64,000 nt of DNA from Sphingobium sp. MI1205 (GCF_001563285.1 NZ_CP005189.1:372001-436000); one strand, 5' to 3'; positions 1-9,052 are shown, counted from the stretch's first letter. Notes: a model not told the origin generated them from the sequence alone. Numbers and translations are program-made.

Positions 1-1195
1 CGATCGCGTTCAGATCCAGCGTCTTGGCCGCCAGATGCTCCATCGTATTGACGTTCACCTGATATTTCGGCTGCTGCACGGTCGCTGTCACGGTCTGCGT
101 GCCGATCTTCAGCCAATATGGACGGCCGGGCAGCATTTCCTCGTCAGCCATCCAGACAATCGTCGCTTCGAACTGGTCGGCGGCCTGGGGCGGACTGTCG
201 GCAAGCGCGATGACGTCTCCGCGCGAACAGTCGATCTCATCGGCGAAGCAGATGGTCACTGACTGACCCGCAACCGCCTGGCCCAGATCACCGTCCAGCG
301 TCACGATCCGCGTCACTGTGCTGGTTTTGCCCGAGGGAAGGACGCGGATCGCGTCGCCCGGCTTGACCGCGCCGGTGGCGATCAGCCCGGAAAAGCCGCG
401 GAAGTCCAGATTGGGGCGGTTCACCCACTGCACGGGCATGCGGAACGGCTTTTCCGCGTCAGTCGCGCCGTTGACCTCCACGGTCTCCAGATGCGCCATC
501 AGTGTCGGTCCCTTGTACCAGGGCGTGTTTTCCGAAGGACCGGTGATATTGTCGCCCTTGAACCCGGAAATCGGCATCGGCACGAAATGCTGGATGCCGA
601 TCGAGCGGGCGAACTCAGTATAATCCTTGACGATGCCGTCGAACACCGCCTGGTCATAATCGACCAGATCCATCTTGTTCACCGCCAGAACGATGTTCTT
701 GATGCCGATCAGATGCGCCAGATAGCTGTGACGCTTGGTCTGCGTCAGCACGCCCTTGCGCGCGTCGATCAGGATGACGGCGAGATCGGCGGTCGAAGCG
801 CCAGTGACCATGTTGCGCGTATATTGTTCATGACCGGGCGTGTCGGCGACGATGAACTTGCGCTTTTCGGTCGCGAAGAAGCGATAGGCGACGTCGATCG
901 TGATCCCCTGCTCGCGCTCGGCGGCGAGACCATCGACCAGCAGGGCGAAATCAATTTCCTGCCCCTGCGTGCCGACGCGCTTGCTGTCCGCCTCCAGTGC
1001 AGCGAGTTGATCCTCGAAGATCATCTTGCTGTCATAGAGCAGGCGGCCGATCAGCGTCGATTTGCCATCGTCCACCGACCCGCAGGTGATGAAGCGCAGC
1101 ATCGTCTTGTGCTCATGCACTTTCAGATATTCGTCGATATCCTCGGCTATGAGGGCATCGGTCTTGTAGATAGGTTCGTCGAGAGTGTCGGTCAT
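1..1195 (-). CDS. cysN: sulfate adenylyltransferase large subunit CysN (or CysN/CysC fusion), 3' end outside the window
   Basis: GTPase subunit of ATP sulfurylase, which activates sulfate to APS together with CysD. About 398 codons are visible, starting at the ATG at 1195 ([20 protein letters not shown]). The G1 loop GSVDDGKST lies near residues 39-47, followed by the G3 motif [11 protein letters not shown] and the G4 motif NKMD, so the GTPase domain is intact. The beta-barrel domain 2 (around [13 protein letters not shown]) follows, and the gene leaves the window before its C-terminus. Whether an APS kinase (CysC) domain is fused, as is common in alphaproteobacteria, cannot be seen. It lies 100 bp downstream of cysD on the same strand, as expected for a cysDN operon. 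Confidence 0.95.
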   Translation of the reverse strand, partial: MTDTLDEPIYKTDALIAEDIDEYLKVHEHKTMLRFITCGSVDDGKSTLIGRLLYDSKMIFEDQLAALEADSKRVGTQGQEIDFALLVDGLAAEREQGITIDVAYRFFATEKRKFIVADTPGHEQYTRNMVTGASTADLAVILIDARKGVLTQTKRHSYLAHLIGIKNIVLAVNKMDLVDYDQAVFDGIVKDYTEFARSIGIQHFVPMPISGFKGDNITGPSENTPWYKGPTLMAHLETVEVNGATDAEKPFRMPVQWVNRPNLDFRGFSGLIATGAVKPGDAIRVLPSGKTSTVTRIVTLDGDLGQAVAGQSVTICFADEIDCSRGDVIALADSPPQAADQFEATIVWMADEEMLPGRPYWLKIGTQTVTATVQQPKYQVNVNTMEHLAAKTLDLNAI

Positions 1196-1206
1196 TGGTC
1201 TAGTCC

Positions 1207-1288
1207 CGTCGTCCCAGCGAAAGCTGGGATCTCGTTGATCTGGGGAAGGTTCTGCCGGCCTGAGATCCGAGCTTTCGCTGGGATGACG
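1207..1288. repeat. inverted pair of short palindromic repeats between cysD and cysN
   Basis: Two copies of a 27-base unit face each other in the 100-bp cysD-cysN gap. Copy one (1207-1233) has the core CCCAGCGAAAGCTGGG, itself a hairpin. Copy two (1262-1288) is the same unit on the other strand with two mismatches. The arrangement resembles a REP/BIME-type intergenic repeat and could fold into a long stem inside the operon transcript. That it recurs elsewhere in sphingomonad genomes is my expectation, not something visible in this window. Confidence 0.7.
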
Positions 1289-1295
1289 GCTCAGG

Positions 1296-2207
1296 TCAGA
1301 AATACCCTTCCTGCTTCTTCTTCTCCATGCCGGCGCCGCCCGCGTCCTTGTCGATGGCGCGACCCTGGCGTTCGGACGTGGTCGTCAGAAGCGTTTCCTG
1401 GATGACGTCCGGCAGCGTCTGGGCGCTGCTTTCCACCGCGCCGGTCAGGGGGTAGCAACCCAGCGTGCGGAAACGGATCGACCGCATCACCGGCTCTTCG
1501 CCGGGCTTCAGCAGGAAGCGTTCGTCATCGACCATCAGCAGCATGCCGTCGCGCTCGACGGTGGGCCGTTCCTGGGCGAAATACAGCGGCACGATCGGAA
1601 CGTCGTTCAGGTGGATATATTGCCAGATGTCCAGCTCGGTCCAGTTGCTGATGGGGAAAATGCGGATGCTCTCGCCCTTGTTCTTCTTGGCGTTGTAGAG
1701 GTTCCACAGTTCCGGGCGCTGGTTTTTCGGATCCCAGCCATGCGAAGCGGTGCGGAAGGAAAAGATGCGCTCCTTGGCGCGGCTCTTTTCCTCGTCGCGG
1801 CGCGCGCCGCCAAAGGCTGCGTCGAAACCATAGAGGTCGAGCGCCTGCTTCAATCCTTCGGTCTTCCACATGTCGGTGTGAAGCGCGCCATGGTCGAACG
1901 GGTTAATCCCCCGCTCCTTTGCTTCGGGGTTTTGATATACCAGAAGTTCCATGCCGCTTTCTTGCGCCATGCGGTCGCGCAGGTCGTACATCGCCTTGAA
2001 CTTCCATGTCGTATCGACATGGAGTAGGGGGAACGGCGGCGGCGAAGGGTAAAATGCCTTGCGGGCGAGATGCAGCATCACGGCGCTGTCCTTGCCCACG
2101 GAATACAGCATCACCGGCTTTTCAGCTTCGGCGACAACCTCTCTCAATATATGAATACTCTCCGCTTCCAGGCGCGCCAGGTGGGTCAGCGTTTTGCTAT
2201 CAGTCAT
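1296..2207 (-). CDS. cysD: sulfate adenylyltransferase small subunit CysD
   Basis: Catalytic subunit of ATP sulfurylase, a PAPS-reductase-fold enzyme that adenylylates sulfate in assimilation. The PP-loop SVGKDS is at about residues 36-41 and the family blocks [10 protein letters not shown] and [21 protein letters not shown] are present. Two ATGs lie in tandem at 2210 and 2207; the second, preceded by GGAAAG, gives 303 aa, close to the usual 302. A longer open frame to 2363 has no family similarity before this point and crosses the promoter region. cysN follows after the inverted repeat pair. The likely promoter is in 2211-2340, where I see no clear CysB-like box. Confidence 0.97.
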   Translation of the reverse strand: MTDSKTLTHLARLEAESIHILREVVAEAEKPVMLYSVGKDSAVMLHLARKAFYPSPPPFPLLHVDTTWKFKAMYDLRDRMAQESGMELLVYQNPEAKERGINPFDHGALHTDMWKTEGLKQALDLYGFDAAFGGARRDEEKSRAKERIFSFRTASHGWDPKNQRPELWNLYNAKKNKGESIRIFPISNWTELDIWQYIHLNDVPIVPLYFAQERPTVERDGMLLMVDDERFLLKPGEEPVMRSIRFRTLGCYPLTGAVESSAQTLPDVIQETLLTTTSERQGRAIDKDAGGAGMEKKKQEGYF

Positions 2208-2340
2208 CATCTTTCCAGCCTTTCGGGAGTTTCGGAATGACAGAAGGCGGGAATCATCAAACCTCCCAAATGGGAGAAAAGCGCGACAAGCGATTTTTGC
2301 AGTGCTGGAGCCTGTTCTTTCAGGCCGGGTAGCCTGACCG

Positions 2341-2952
2341 TTAGTCGGTCCCGTCGCCATCACCGGTGGTCAGTCCCGCCTCATAGCCGGAGATGATACG
2401 CTCCAGAGTCGGTCGATAATCCCCGAGAATCTCGGGCAGCAGCACGCGACGTCCCTCGTCGTCGATAGACACATTTTCGAGCGCCTCGCGCCGCATCATA
2501 TTGATGGCCGCCCCGATCACGACCTGATTGATTTCGATATAGGCGTTCACGGCAGCCGTTTCGGGAACGCCCCTGGACTCGATCAGGGCCAGCACGCTGC
2601 GCGAATAGTCGAACGAATGCTGCTCCGGCTGCTTGCCCATCAGATTGGTGATGAGGTGCGGCAGGGATCGGAACAGGCGGTAGGTGATCGTCGCATGTTC
2701 GCGCAGGATATTCTGCCAGCTTTGCCCTTCATCCTTGATCAGCGCCTGCCCCACCAGACGCTGCGCCACCAGTTCGAGAAGGTGGTCGCGGCCACGCACA
2801 TAGCCATATAGCGTGGCGACGCCGGTATTCAGCCTTTCGGCCACCAGGCTCATCTCCAGCTTCGCGATACCCACATCGCAGGCGGCATCGACGATCGCCT
2901 CCAGCGTCAGCCTTCGAGGACGTCCCACCGTCCGTTTCGCCTGTCTTGGCAT
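2341..2952 (-). CDS. TetR family transcriptional regulator
   Basis: 203-aa repressor-type protein. The N-terminal HTH is at about residues 14-58 ([27 protein letters not shown], with [17 protein letters not shown] as the recognition part). The C-terminal ligand domain is helical and not assignable to a ligand. It reads in the same direction as the MFS gene upstream (start 4723) and is separated from it by 85 bp, so it may control that exporter or itself; this is inferred from position only. The ATG at 2952 has GAGAGCGGC upstream, a weak ribosome site. Confidence 0.9.
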   Translation of the reverse strand: MPRQAKRTVGRPRRLTLEAIVDAACDVGIAKLEMSLVAERLNTGVATLYGYVRGRDHLLELVAQRLVGQALIKDEGQSWQNILREHATITYRLFRSLPHLITNLMGKQPEQHSFDYSRSVLALIESRGVPETAAVNAYIEINQVVIGAAINMMRREALENVSIDDEGRRVLLPEILGDYRPTLERIISGYEAGLTTGDGDGTD

Positions 2953-3037
2953 GCCGCTCTCCTACTTCGACCCAGAGCGACTTTAGCGCCGCCGGCGATA
3001 TTGACAACGCATGCCGCCGGGCGTCTGTCCGCCTGCC

Positions 3038-4723
3038 TTACCGATAGAAAAAATCGACGCCCTCGTCCCGCCGGTCGGGGGTATCGGAACGCCACCGGAC
3101 CGAACCGGTTGGCCGTTCAAGCCTTCTGCGCACCCGCCCTTCGCTTTCGCCCGTATGGAATTTGTTCGCGGCGTCCTCCACCTGACGGTCACCTGTCGTC
3201 ATGCGATCGCGCTGGCGCAGATAATCGCCCCAGGTCGGACAGTAATAATGTTCCGTCCATAGCTCTGGATCGGCGATGTCGCGCGCCACCGACCAGCCAA
3301 ACGCACCGCTGCGCAGCCGGGCGCCGCGCAACTTCTGGATCGCGACGTAGAAGTCGCGGGCCTGGTCCGGATCGACGCGGTAATCGATCTCGATGACCAC
3401 GGGGCCGCTGCGGGGGGTCAACGCCAGCGACACCTTGGGCTGATGCGCCAGCACGCTTTCTTCCAGCCCGTCAGGTACGGACCGGGCCAAGGGAATGACA
3501 AATCCCAACAAGGCGCTCAACGCCATGGCTGCGCCAGACAGGATCATCGCCTGCCCCGTGCCGAGCGCACCGGCGACAGAGCCCCAGCCCCACGCACCGA
3601 TCGCCAGACCACCAGTCACCGCCGAGCCATAGCAGGCGAGCGCGCGCGCCGTGACCCATCGGGGCGCCGACATCTGCACGGCGACGTTGAACTGCGCGAC
3701 CAGCATCATCCATGCCGCGCCCGCAACCAGCAGAGCTGCGCAGGTGATAACTATATGCGTGCTGACGCCGGTCAGGACGATCATGGCGCCAAGCAGGACG
3801 GCCAGCAGACGGGCGGATTGTTCCGGCCGTAGTTTTTGGCGGACCAGGTCCAGCCCCATGGCGCCAAGAACCGCACCGACGCCATAGGCGCCGAGCAACA
3901 GCCCATAGGTGCTCGCTGTCCCTTGCAGCAGATCCATCGCGATCAGCGGCGTCAATGCGGATACCGATGCACCCGCGAGCGCCGCCACATGGGTGCGGAT
4001 CAGCACTATGCGGATCGGGGGCGAATGAAACGCATAGCGGACGCCCGACACGATCGCGCGATCGATCCGTTCGGGCGGCAACCGCGAGGGCTGATGGTCG
4101 CGGTTCCACCACAGGAACGCCAGAAACAAGGGCAGGTAGAAGAATGCGTTGGCGGCAAAGGCGGCCATGGCCCCCAGCGCGGCCACCAGGACGCCGCCGA
4201 CAGCAGGCCCGAAACTGCGCGCTACATTATAGCTTATCGTGCCCAGCGCGATCGCGGCGGGCAGATGTTCACCCTTTACCTGCTCGCCGATGGATGCTTG
4301 CCAGGCCGGCGCGTAAAGCGCCACGCCCGTACCGATCAGAAAGCAGAAAAGCAGCAATATCCAGGGAGTAACCAACCCGGCCCAGCTCAGCAGCGTCAGG
4401 CAGATCGCCATGACACAGGCGAAGGCCAGCCCCGTCAGCGCAACCTTGCGCCGGTCGAACATGTCCGCGATCGCCCCCGCGGGTAGGGCGACGAGCATCA
4501 GCGGCAGCATGATGGCGGTCTGCACCAGCGCCACCATCTGCGGCGACGAGCTCAGCTTCGTCATCAGCCATGCGGCACCGACGCCCTGGATCAGCTGACC
4601 GAAATTGGAAATGAGGCTTGCGATCCAGATCGTGCGGAAGGTCCGCTGGCGCAGCGGTTCCAGCAGGGTGAAGCGTGCAGCCGCAGGCGCGGTATCGGAT
4701 ACAGCCCGCGCCTCATCACTCAT
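3038..4723 (-). CDS. MFS transporter (MFS_3/enterobactin-exporter-like) with C-terminal ABM-like domain
   Basis: About 561-aa inner-membrane protein. The first ~410 residues form a 12-segment major facilitator with the family signature GAIADMFDRRKVALTG between TM2 and TM3, and NVARSFGPAVGGVLVAALGA. The last ~140 residues (from PVVIEIDYRVDPDQA on) look like the ferredoxin-like antibiotic-monooxygenase-type domain found at the end of MFS_3 proteins. The family exports siderophores or drugs; the substrate here is unknown. I chose the ATG at 4723 (MSDEARAV), spaced about 7 bases from AGAAGGAA; the ATG at 4729 sits directly on that site. The very basic tail (VRRRLERPTGSVRWRSD) is unusual. Confidence 0.88.
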   Translation of the reverse strand: MSDEARAVSDTAPAAARFTLLEPLRQRTFRTIWIASLISNFGQLIQGVGAAWLMTKLSSSPQMVALVQTAIMLPLMLVALPAGAIADMFDRRKVALTGLAFACVMAICLTLLSWAGLVTPWILLLFCFLIGTGVALYAPAWQASIGEQVKGEHLPAAIALGTISYNVARSFGPAVGGVLVAALGAMAAFAANAFFYLPLFLAFLWWNRDHQPSRLPPERIDRAIVSGVRYAFHSPPIRIVLIRTHVAALAGASVSALTPLIAMDLLQGTASTYGLLLGAYGVGAVLGAMGLDLVRQKLRPEQSARLLAVLLGAMIVLTGVSTHIVITCAALLVAGAAWMMLVAQFNVAVQMSAPRWVTARALACYGSAVTGGLAIGAWGWGSVAGALGTGQAMILSGAAMALSALLGFVIPLARSVPDGLEESVLAHQPKVSLALTPRSGPVVIEIDYRVDPDQARDFYVAIQKLRGARLRSGAFGWSVARDIADPELWTEHYYCPTWGDYLRQRDRMTTGDRQVEDAANKFHTGESEGRVRRRLERPTGSVRWRSDTPDRRDEGVDFFYR

Positions 4724-4862
4724 CCACATTTCCTTCTTCTGCTTTCAGGGCCTGTCATGGCCTGGCTTCAGGTAGCAGCTTCCCCGTTTCTGTCCATCGT
4801 CGCGAAGGGCGGCAATGCCGGCCTCGCAACGATCCAATGGCCTTCGGATCAGGGCTTCTGCT

Positions 4863-5621
4863 TCAGTCGCGGCGGAAAACTGGCGGGCGCTTTTCGAAGA
4901 AGGCGGCGAAGGCTTCCTGCGCTTCGGCTGCGTCGAGCATGTCCTCGACCAGTCGCGCTTCTTCTTCGATACGTTCAAGCAGCACCGCCTGATCCCCCTT
5001 CAGCAGGCGACGAGTCGCCGCGAGAGCATGGGGCGGCTTGCTCATGAGTAGCGCAGCCTTACCCCGCGCATGGTCGAGCAGGCGTTCGGCGGGTACGATC
5101 GCGGTTACTAGCCCCGCGCGATCGGCGGTATCGGCATCCATGGGTTCGCCGAGCAGCAACATCGCCGCCGCCTTGGCGTGGCCGATGGTGGCAGGGGCCA
5201 AAAGGCTGAAACCGGCTTCCGGCACGATACCCAAATTCACGAACGGCGTGATGAAGCGAGCGTCCGGCGCAGCATAAACAAGGTCGCAATGGAACAACAT
5301 CGTGGTGCCTACCCCAACGGCCAGTCCCTGCACTGCGGCGACAACGGGCTTATCGAAACGGGCGATGGCGCGGATGAATGCGAAGGCGGCCTCTCCACCT
5401 TGCGGACCCTGGGTGAAATCCTTGAGGTCATTGCCCGCGCAGAAGACGTCGCCCTTGCCAGCGATCAGGACCGCGCCGATCCCGGCCCGCGCAGACGCGT
5501 CGGCAAGCGCGGCGATCATGGTCCGGTACATGGCGGCGGTAAGCGCGTTTTTCTTTTCCGGACGATCGATGTGGATTTCCAGCACGTCGTCCCGCTCGAC
5601 AATTTCCACCCCGCTACTCAT
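4863..5621 (-). CDS. enoyl-CoA hydratase/isomerase family protein
   Basis: 252-aa crotonase-fold enzyme. Family features are RPEKKNALTAAMYRTM, the oxyanion-hole blocks GDVFCAGNDLKDF and QGLAVGVGTTMLFHCDLVYAA, and the catalytic-glutamate region GIVPEAGFSLL. The single clear Glu in that last block, with no matching second acid in the first, fits the isomerase/hydratase group in which one acid dominates; the exact substrate cannot be set. The start at 5621 (MSSGVEIV) has GGAG six bases upstream; the ATG at 5633 is an alternative. It is separated from the MFS gene by 139 bp and divergent from the BASS-like carrier at 5709. Confidence 0.92.
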   Translation of the reverse strand: MSSGVEIVERDDVLEIHIDRPEKKNALTAAMYRTMIAALADASARAGIGAVLIAGKGDVFCAGNDLKDFTQGPQGGEAAFAFIRAIARFDKPVVAAVQGLAVGVGTTMLFHCDLVYAAPDARFITPFVNLGIVPEAGFSLLAPATIGHAKAAAMLLLGEPMDADTADRAGLVTAIVPAERLLDHARGKAALLMSKPPHALAATRRLLKGDQAVLLERIEEEARLVEDMLDAAEAQEAFAAFFEKRPPVFRRD

Positions 5622-5708
5622 GACTTTCTCCATCTGCCCTGCTCGACCTAAGCGGCCCAATCGCCTGCCGTCTATCCTTTTCATGCAGGACTGACTACAG
5701 CCGCGCGG

Positions 5709-6689
5709 ATGAGCCGACTTCGGGAATTCGCCGACCCATTCCTGCTGTTGCTGATAGCGATGGTCGTGCTGGCGTCTTTCCTGCCAGCGCGGGGCGACGG
5801 GGCGTATGTCATCGGCATCCTTGCCGATGCGGGGATCGTATTGCTGTTCTTCCTGCATGGCGCGAAGCTGTCGCGCAACGCGATCTGGATCGGGGCGCGG
5901 GCGTGGAAGCTGCATCTGGCGACGCTGGGGACGACCTTTGCGCTGTTCCCGCTGGTCGGCCTCGCGACGCAACAGGTGGAGGCGATCCCGGTCGCGATGC
6001 GGGCAGGACTGCTGTTCCTGACGCTGCTGCCTTCAACGGTGCAGTCGTCGATCGCCTTCACCGCGATCGCGCGGGGCAATGTCGCCGCGGCGGTGGTGAG
6101 CGCGTCCTTTTCCAACCTGCTGGGCATTATCCTGACGCCGTTGCTGGTCGCGCTGCTGATGCAGAAAGGCGCCGGGGGGACGGGCGGCCTGATTTCCCTG
6201 TCGGCGGCGGAGGGGATCGTGCTGCAACTGTTGCTGCCGTTCGTCCTCGGCCATCTGGCGCGCCCGTGGATCGGCGGGATCGTCGAACGGCACCGGGCGA
6301 TGCTGGGGCGGGTGGATCGCGGGTCGATCCTGCTGATCGTCTATTCAGCCTTCAGCGCGGCGGTGGTCGAGGGGCTATGGCAGAAGGTGTCGCGGGAGGA
6401 ACTCTTGCTGCTGGCGCTGCTGTCCATCGCGATCCTGGCGGTCGTGCTGCTTTTCACATGGGGCCTGGCGCGCTTGCTGGGTCTGTCGCGGGAGGACGCG
6501 ATCGTATTGCAATTCTGCGGATCGAAGAAGAGCCTGGCGACCGGCGTGCCGATGGCGGGCGTGCTGTTCCCCGCAAGTGCGGTTGGGCCGATACTTTTGC
6601 CAGTGATGTTGTTCCACCAGATTCAGCTGATGGTGTGCGCGGGATTGGCGCGGCGTTATGGCAAAGTCGCGAATGAAATAGAGAATTGA
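5709..6689 (+). CDS. bile acid:sodium symporter family protein (SBF-like, YfeH type)
   Basis: 326-aa polytopic inner-membrane protein with about ten hydrophobic segments. It has the SBF-like signatures LPSTVQSSIAFTAIARGN and FCGSKKSLATGVPMAGVLF, the second being the sodium/substrate crossover region of this family. It probably carries an organic anion; the substrate is not predictable. The ATG at 5709 lacks a strong ribosome site (GCCGCGCGG upstream). It is divergent from the enoyl-CoA hydratase with 87 bp between starts. Confidence 0.93.
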   Translation: MSRLREFADPFLLLLIAMVVLASFLPARGDGAYVIGILADAGIVLLFFLHGAKLSRNAIWIGARAWKLHLATLGTTFALFPLVGLATQQVEAIPVAMRAGLLFLTLLPSTVQSSIAFTAIARGNVAAAVVSASFSNLLGIILTPLLVALLMQKGAGGTGGLISLSAAEGIVLQLLLPFVLGHLARPWIGGIVERHRAMLGRVDRGSILLIVYSAFSAAVVEGLWQKVSREELLLLALLSIAILAVVLLFTWGLARLLGLSREDAIVLQFCGSKKSLATGVPMAGVLFPASAVGPILLPVMLFHQIQLMVCAGLARRYGKVANEIEN

Positions 6690-6717
6690 AAGCGATTTGC
6701 GCGCTCGTCCGGGACTG

Positions 6718-6733
6718 TTATACATATGTATAA
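6718..6733. promoter_or_regulatory. 16-bp perfect palindrome, candidate operator
   Basis: TTATACATATGTATAA is a perfect palindrome standing alone in a GC-rich gap between the SBF-like carrier and the oxidoreductase. It lies 24 bases upstream of the leader ORF at 6758. It has no terminator T-run and no loop, so a protein-binding site overlapping a promoter is the best reading. No regulator gene is adjacent. Confidence 0.6.
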
Positions 6734-6757
6734 GTTCGACAAGGAGGGTGCGAGGGG

Positions 6758-6799
6758 ATGGGTGTCGGGGGACGCGTAAACAGGCAGGCTGAAGCTTGA
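6758..6799 (+). CDS. 13-codon leader ORF translationally coupled to the next gene
   Basis: A short open frame, MGVGGRVNRQAEA, starts at 6758 behind an excellent Shine-Dalgarno run (AAGGAGG at 6741-6747, then GAGGGG next to the start). Its TGA stop overlaps the ATG of the oxidoreductase gene as TGATG. The oxidoreductase itself has no ribosome site of its own, so ribosomes finishing this leader would re-start on it. The coding nature is inferred from the signals; the peptide resembles nothing I know. Confidence 0.5.
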   Translation: MGVGGRVNRQAEA

Positions 6800-8409
6800 T
6801 GAGCAGGCGGCGCGACGCCGTCATCATCGGCGGCGGGCATAACGGGCTGGTCTGCGCATTCTACCTGGCGCGGGCCGGGTACAAGGTGCGCATATTGGAG
6901 CGGCGGCCCATTGTCGGCGGCGCGGCGGTGACGGAGGAGTTTCACCCCGGTTTCCGCAATTCGGTGGCAAGCTATACCGTCAGCCTGCTGCATCCCAAGG
7001 TGATCGCCGACATGCGGCTGGCCCACCATGGCTATCGCGTGATCGAGCGGCCGATCGCCAATTTCCTGCCGCAGCCCGATGGCCGCTATCTGAAGGTCGG
7101 CGGCGGGATGGAGAAGACGCAGGCCGAATTTGCAAAGTTCAGCGCGAAGGATGCCGCCGCCCTGCCCGCCTATCAGGATGCGCTGGAGGTGGTGGCGAGC
7201 CTGCTGCGCGACATGCTGCTGAAAGCACCGCCCAATGTTGGCGACGGGCTGTCCATGGTGATGGCGGCGCTTTCCCAGGGGCGGCGTGTCGGATCATTGT
7301 CGCTGGAGCAGAAGCGCGACGTGATGGACCTGTTCCTGAAATCGGCGCGCGGATTCCTGGATGGCTGGTTCGAGAGCGAGGCGGTGAAGGCCGCCTTCGC
7401 CTTTGACGCAATGGTCGGCAACTATGCGTCCCCCGACACGCCGGGCAGCGCCTATGTGCTGCTGCATCATGTCTTTGGCCAGGTGAACGGGAAAAAGGGC
7501 GCATGGGGCCATTGCGTCGGCGGCATGGGCGCGATCACGCAGACCATGGCGCGCATTGTCGAAGCCATGGGCGTGGAGATCAGCCTGGATGCTCCCGTCG
7601 CGCGCGTGCTGGTCGATGGCGGCCGCGCGGTGGGCGTCAGGCTGGAAAGCGGCGAGGAAGTGATGGGTAGCGCGATCATCGCCAATGTCGGGCCAAAGCT
7701 GCTCTATGAGCGGATGATGACGCCCGGCGACCTGCCGCCCGATTTCCTGAAACGTATCCGGGGGTTCAGGACGGCGTCGGGCAGTTTCCGGATGAACGTC
7801 GCCCTGTCGGCGCTGCCCGGCTTTTCCTGCCTGCCGGGGACGGGCGAGCATTTGCAGGCCGGGATCATCATCGCGCCGACCATGGATTATATGGATCAGG
7901 CTTTCACCGATGCGAAGGCGCGGGGCTGGTCGCGCGCGCCGATCGTCGAAATGCTGATACCTTCGATCATCGACGACAGCCTGGCGCCGGCCGGCGCGCA
8001 TGTGGCGAGCCTATTCTGCCAGCAGTTCGCGCCTGAATTGCCTCACGGGCGCAGTTGGGACGATGTGCGCGAGGCGGCGGCCGATGATGTGATCGCGACG
8101 GTGGACGCTTATGCGCCGGGTTTTGCACAGTCCGTGATTGCGCGGGACATATTGTCCCCGCTCGATCTGGAGCGGACATTCGGGATGACCGGCGGCGACA
8201 TCATGCATGGCGCGATGACGCTGGACCAATTGTGGGCCGCACGCCCGGTGCTGGGGCATGGCGCCTATCGCGGGCCGGTGAAGGGACTCTATATGTGCGG
8301 CGCGGGTACGCATCCGGGCGGCGGGGTGAGCGGCGTGCCGGGCCATAATGCGGCGCGCGTGGTGTTGAAGGACGGCGCGATGGGCGGGCGGCTTTTTGGT
8401 CGCGGATGA
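6799..8409 (+). CDS. NAD(P)/FAD-dependent oxidoreductase, phytoene desaturase/PYROXD2-like
   Basis: 536-aa flavoprotein. The N-terminal Rossmann FAD motif is VIIGGGHNGLVCAFYLARAGYKVRILE (residues ~8-34), followed by VGGAAVTEEFHPGFRNSV, typical of the CrtI/PYROXD2 group. The C-terminal block GLYMCGAGTHPGGGVSGVPGHNAARVVL is the second FAD-contact signature. The substrate is unknown; PYROXD2-like proteins are not carotenoid desaturases in most bacteria and no other carotenoid gene is near. The ATG at 6799 is coupled to the leader ORF stop (TGATG); a TTG at 6796 is an alternative. Confidence 0.9.
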   Translation: MSRRRDAVIIGGGHNGLVCAFYLARAGYKVRILERRPIVGGAAVTEEFHPGFRNSVASYTVSLLHPKVIADMRLAHHGYRVIERPIANFLPQPDGRYLKVGGGMEKTQAEFAKFSAKDAAALPAYQDALEVVASLLRDMLLKAPPNVGDGLSMVMAALSQGRRVGSLSLEQKRDVMDLFLKSARGFLDGWFESEAVKAAFAFDAMVGNYASPDTPGSAYVLLHHVFGQVNGKKGAWGHCVGGMGAITQTMARIVEAMGVEISLDAPVARVLVDGGRAVGVRLESGEEVMGSAIIANVGPKLLYERMMTPGDLPPDFLKRIRGFRTASGSFRMNVALSALPGFSCLPGTGEHLQAGIIIAPTMDYMDQAFTDAKARGWSRAPIVEMLIPSIIDDSLAPAGAHVASLFCQQFAPELPHGRSWDDVREAAADDVIATVDAYAPGFAQSVIARDILSPLDLERTFGMTGGDIMHGAMTLDQLWAARPVLGHGAYRGPVKGLYMCGAGTHPGGGVSGVPGHNAARVVLKDGAMGGRLFGRG

Positions 8410-8596
8410 AGTGGTTTCGACCGGCCTGAATCGCGCGCGACGGCAGACTCGGCAGGGCGGACAAGGGCAATCAGAGGTAAAGTCAGGCCAAATAACACGA
8501 ATCCGGCCCGAAAATATCGGTTAACGGCCCAAAACCCCCCTAGTTGCGGGCGATGAGACAGGTTAAGACGCATCGTCCACGAAAGGGAGACGATCC

Positions 8597-8872
8597 ATGA
8601 ACAATACCGAACTCGCCGAAGCTGTTGCCGCCGAGCATGGCCTGACCAAGGCCGATGCCCGCAAATATGTCGATGGGGTTTTCGCCGCCATCGCCAGCGC
8701 CGCCGCCAAGGGTGAAGAAGTTTCGCTGAGCGGTTTTGGCAAGTTCAAGGTCAAGGACCAGCCCGCGCGCGAAGGCCGCAATCCGTCGACCGGCGCCACC
8801 ATCCAGATCGCCGCTTCCAAGAAGCTGACCTTCACGCCTGCCAAGGCGGTCAAGGACCAGCTGAACGGCTGA
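8597..8872 (+). CDS. hup: HU family DNA-binding protein
   Basis: 91-aa nucleoid protein of the HU-beta type. It contains the signature GFGKFKVKDQPAREGRNPSTGATIQIAASK, which forms the DNA-gripping arm, and ends KLTFTPAKAVKDQLNG. The length and sequence are standard. The start ATG has GAAAGGGAGACG upstream (good spacing). It stands alone; a palindrome and a candidate sRNA follow within 90 bp. Confidence 0.98.
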   Translation: MNNTELAEAVAAEHGLTKADARKYVDGVFAAIASAAAKGEEVSLSGFGKFKVKDQPAREGRNPSTGATIQIAASKKLTFTPAKAVKDQLNG

Positions 8873-8914
8873 ACGCCGCGCGCCTCCTGAAAGGGAGTGA
8901 GCGCCGCTATGTTA

Positions 8915-8935
8915 CGATTGCATGACATGCAATCG
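8915..8935. promoter_or_regulatory. perfect 10+1+10 inverted repeat downstream of HU
   Basis: CGATTGCATG and CATGCAATCG flank a single A. There is no loop room for an RNA hairpin and no T-run, so this is not a terminator. It sits 24-44 bases upstream of the structured region at 8959 and could be an operator for a promoter there. The protein is unknown. Confidence 0.5.
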
Positions 8936-8958
8936 AAGTAGCGATCTAAACAATTGTC

Positions 8959-9052
8959 AGGAGAGGCCCGGGGGGCCAGAGGCGTCCCTGCCTTTCAGGC
9001 ATCCTCTCCTAAAAACTCAGCTGGCCGGTCCTTCGGGACCGGCCTTTTTTTT
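8959..9052 (+). ncRNA. candidate small RNA ending at an intrinsic terminator
   Basis: The segment has a closing stem AGGAGAGG (8959-8966) with CCTCTCCT (9003-9010), an inner hairpin TGCCT-TTC-AGGCA (8989-9001), a short single strand (AAAAACTCAG) and then a strong terminator. No ORF of sense lies in it. It is either a stand-alone sRNA of roughly 95-110 nt or the structured 3' end of the HU mRNA. A promoter could lie in the palindrome region at 8915-8950, but no convincing -35/-10 pair is visible. Assignment to a named sRNA family was not possible by eye. Confidence 0.5.
9023..9052 (+). terminator. strong Rho-independent terminator
   Basis: A perfect 9-bp stem GGCCGGTCC/GGACCGGCC closes a TTCG tetraloop and is followed directly by eight T residues. 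This is the clearest intrinsic terminator in the window and ends either HU or the candidate sRNA. Confidence 0.95.
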
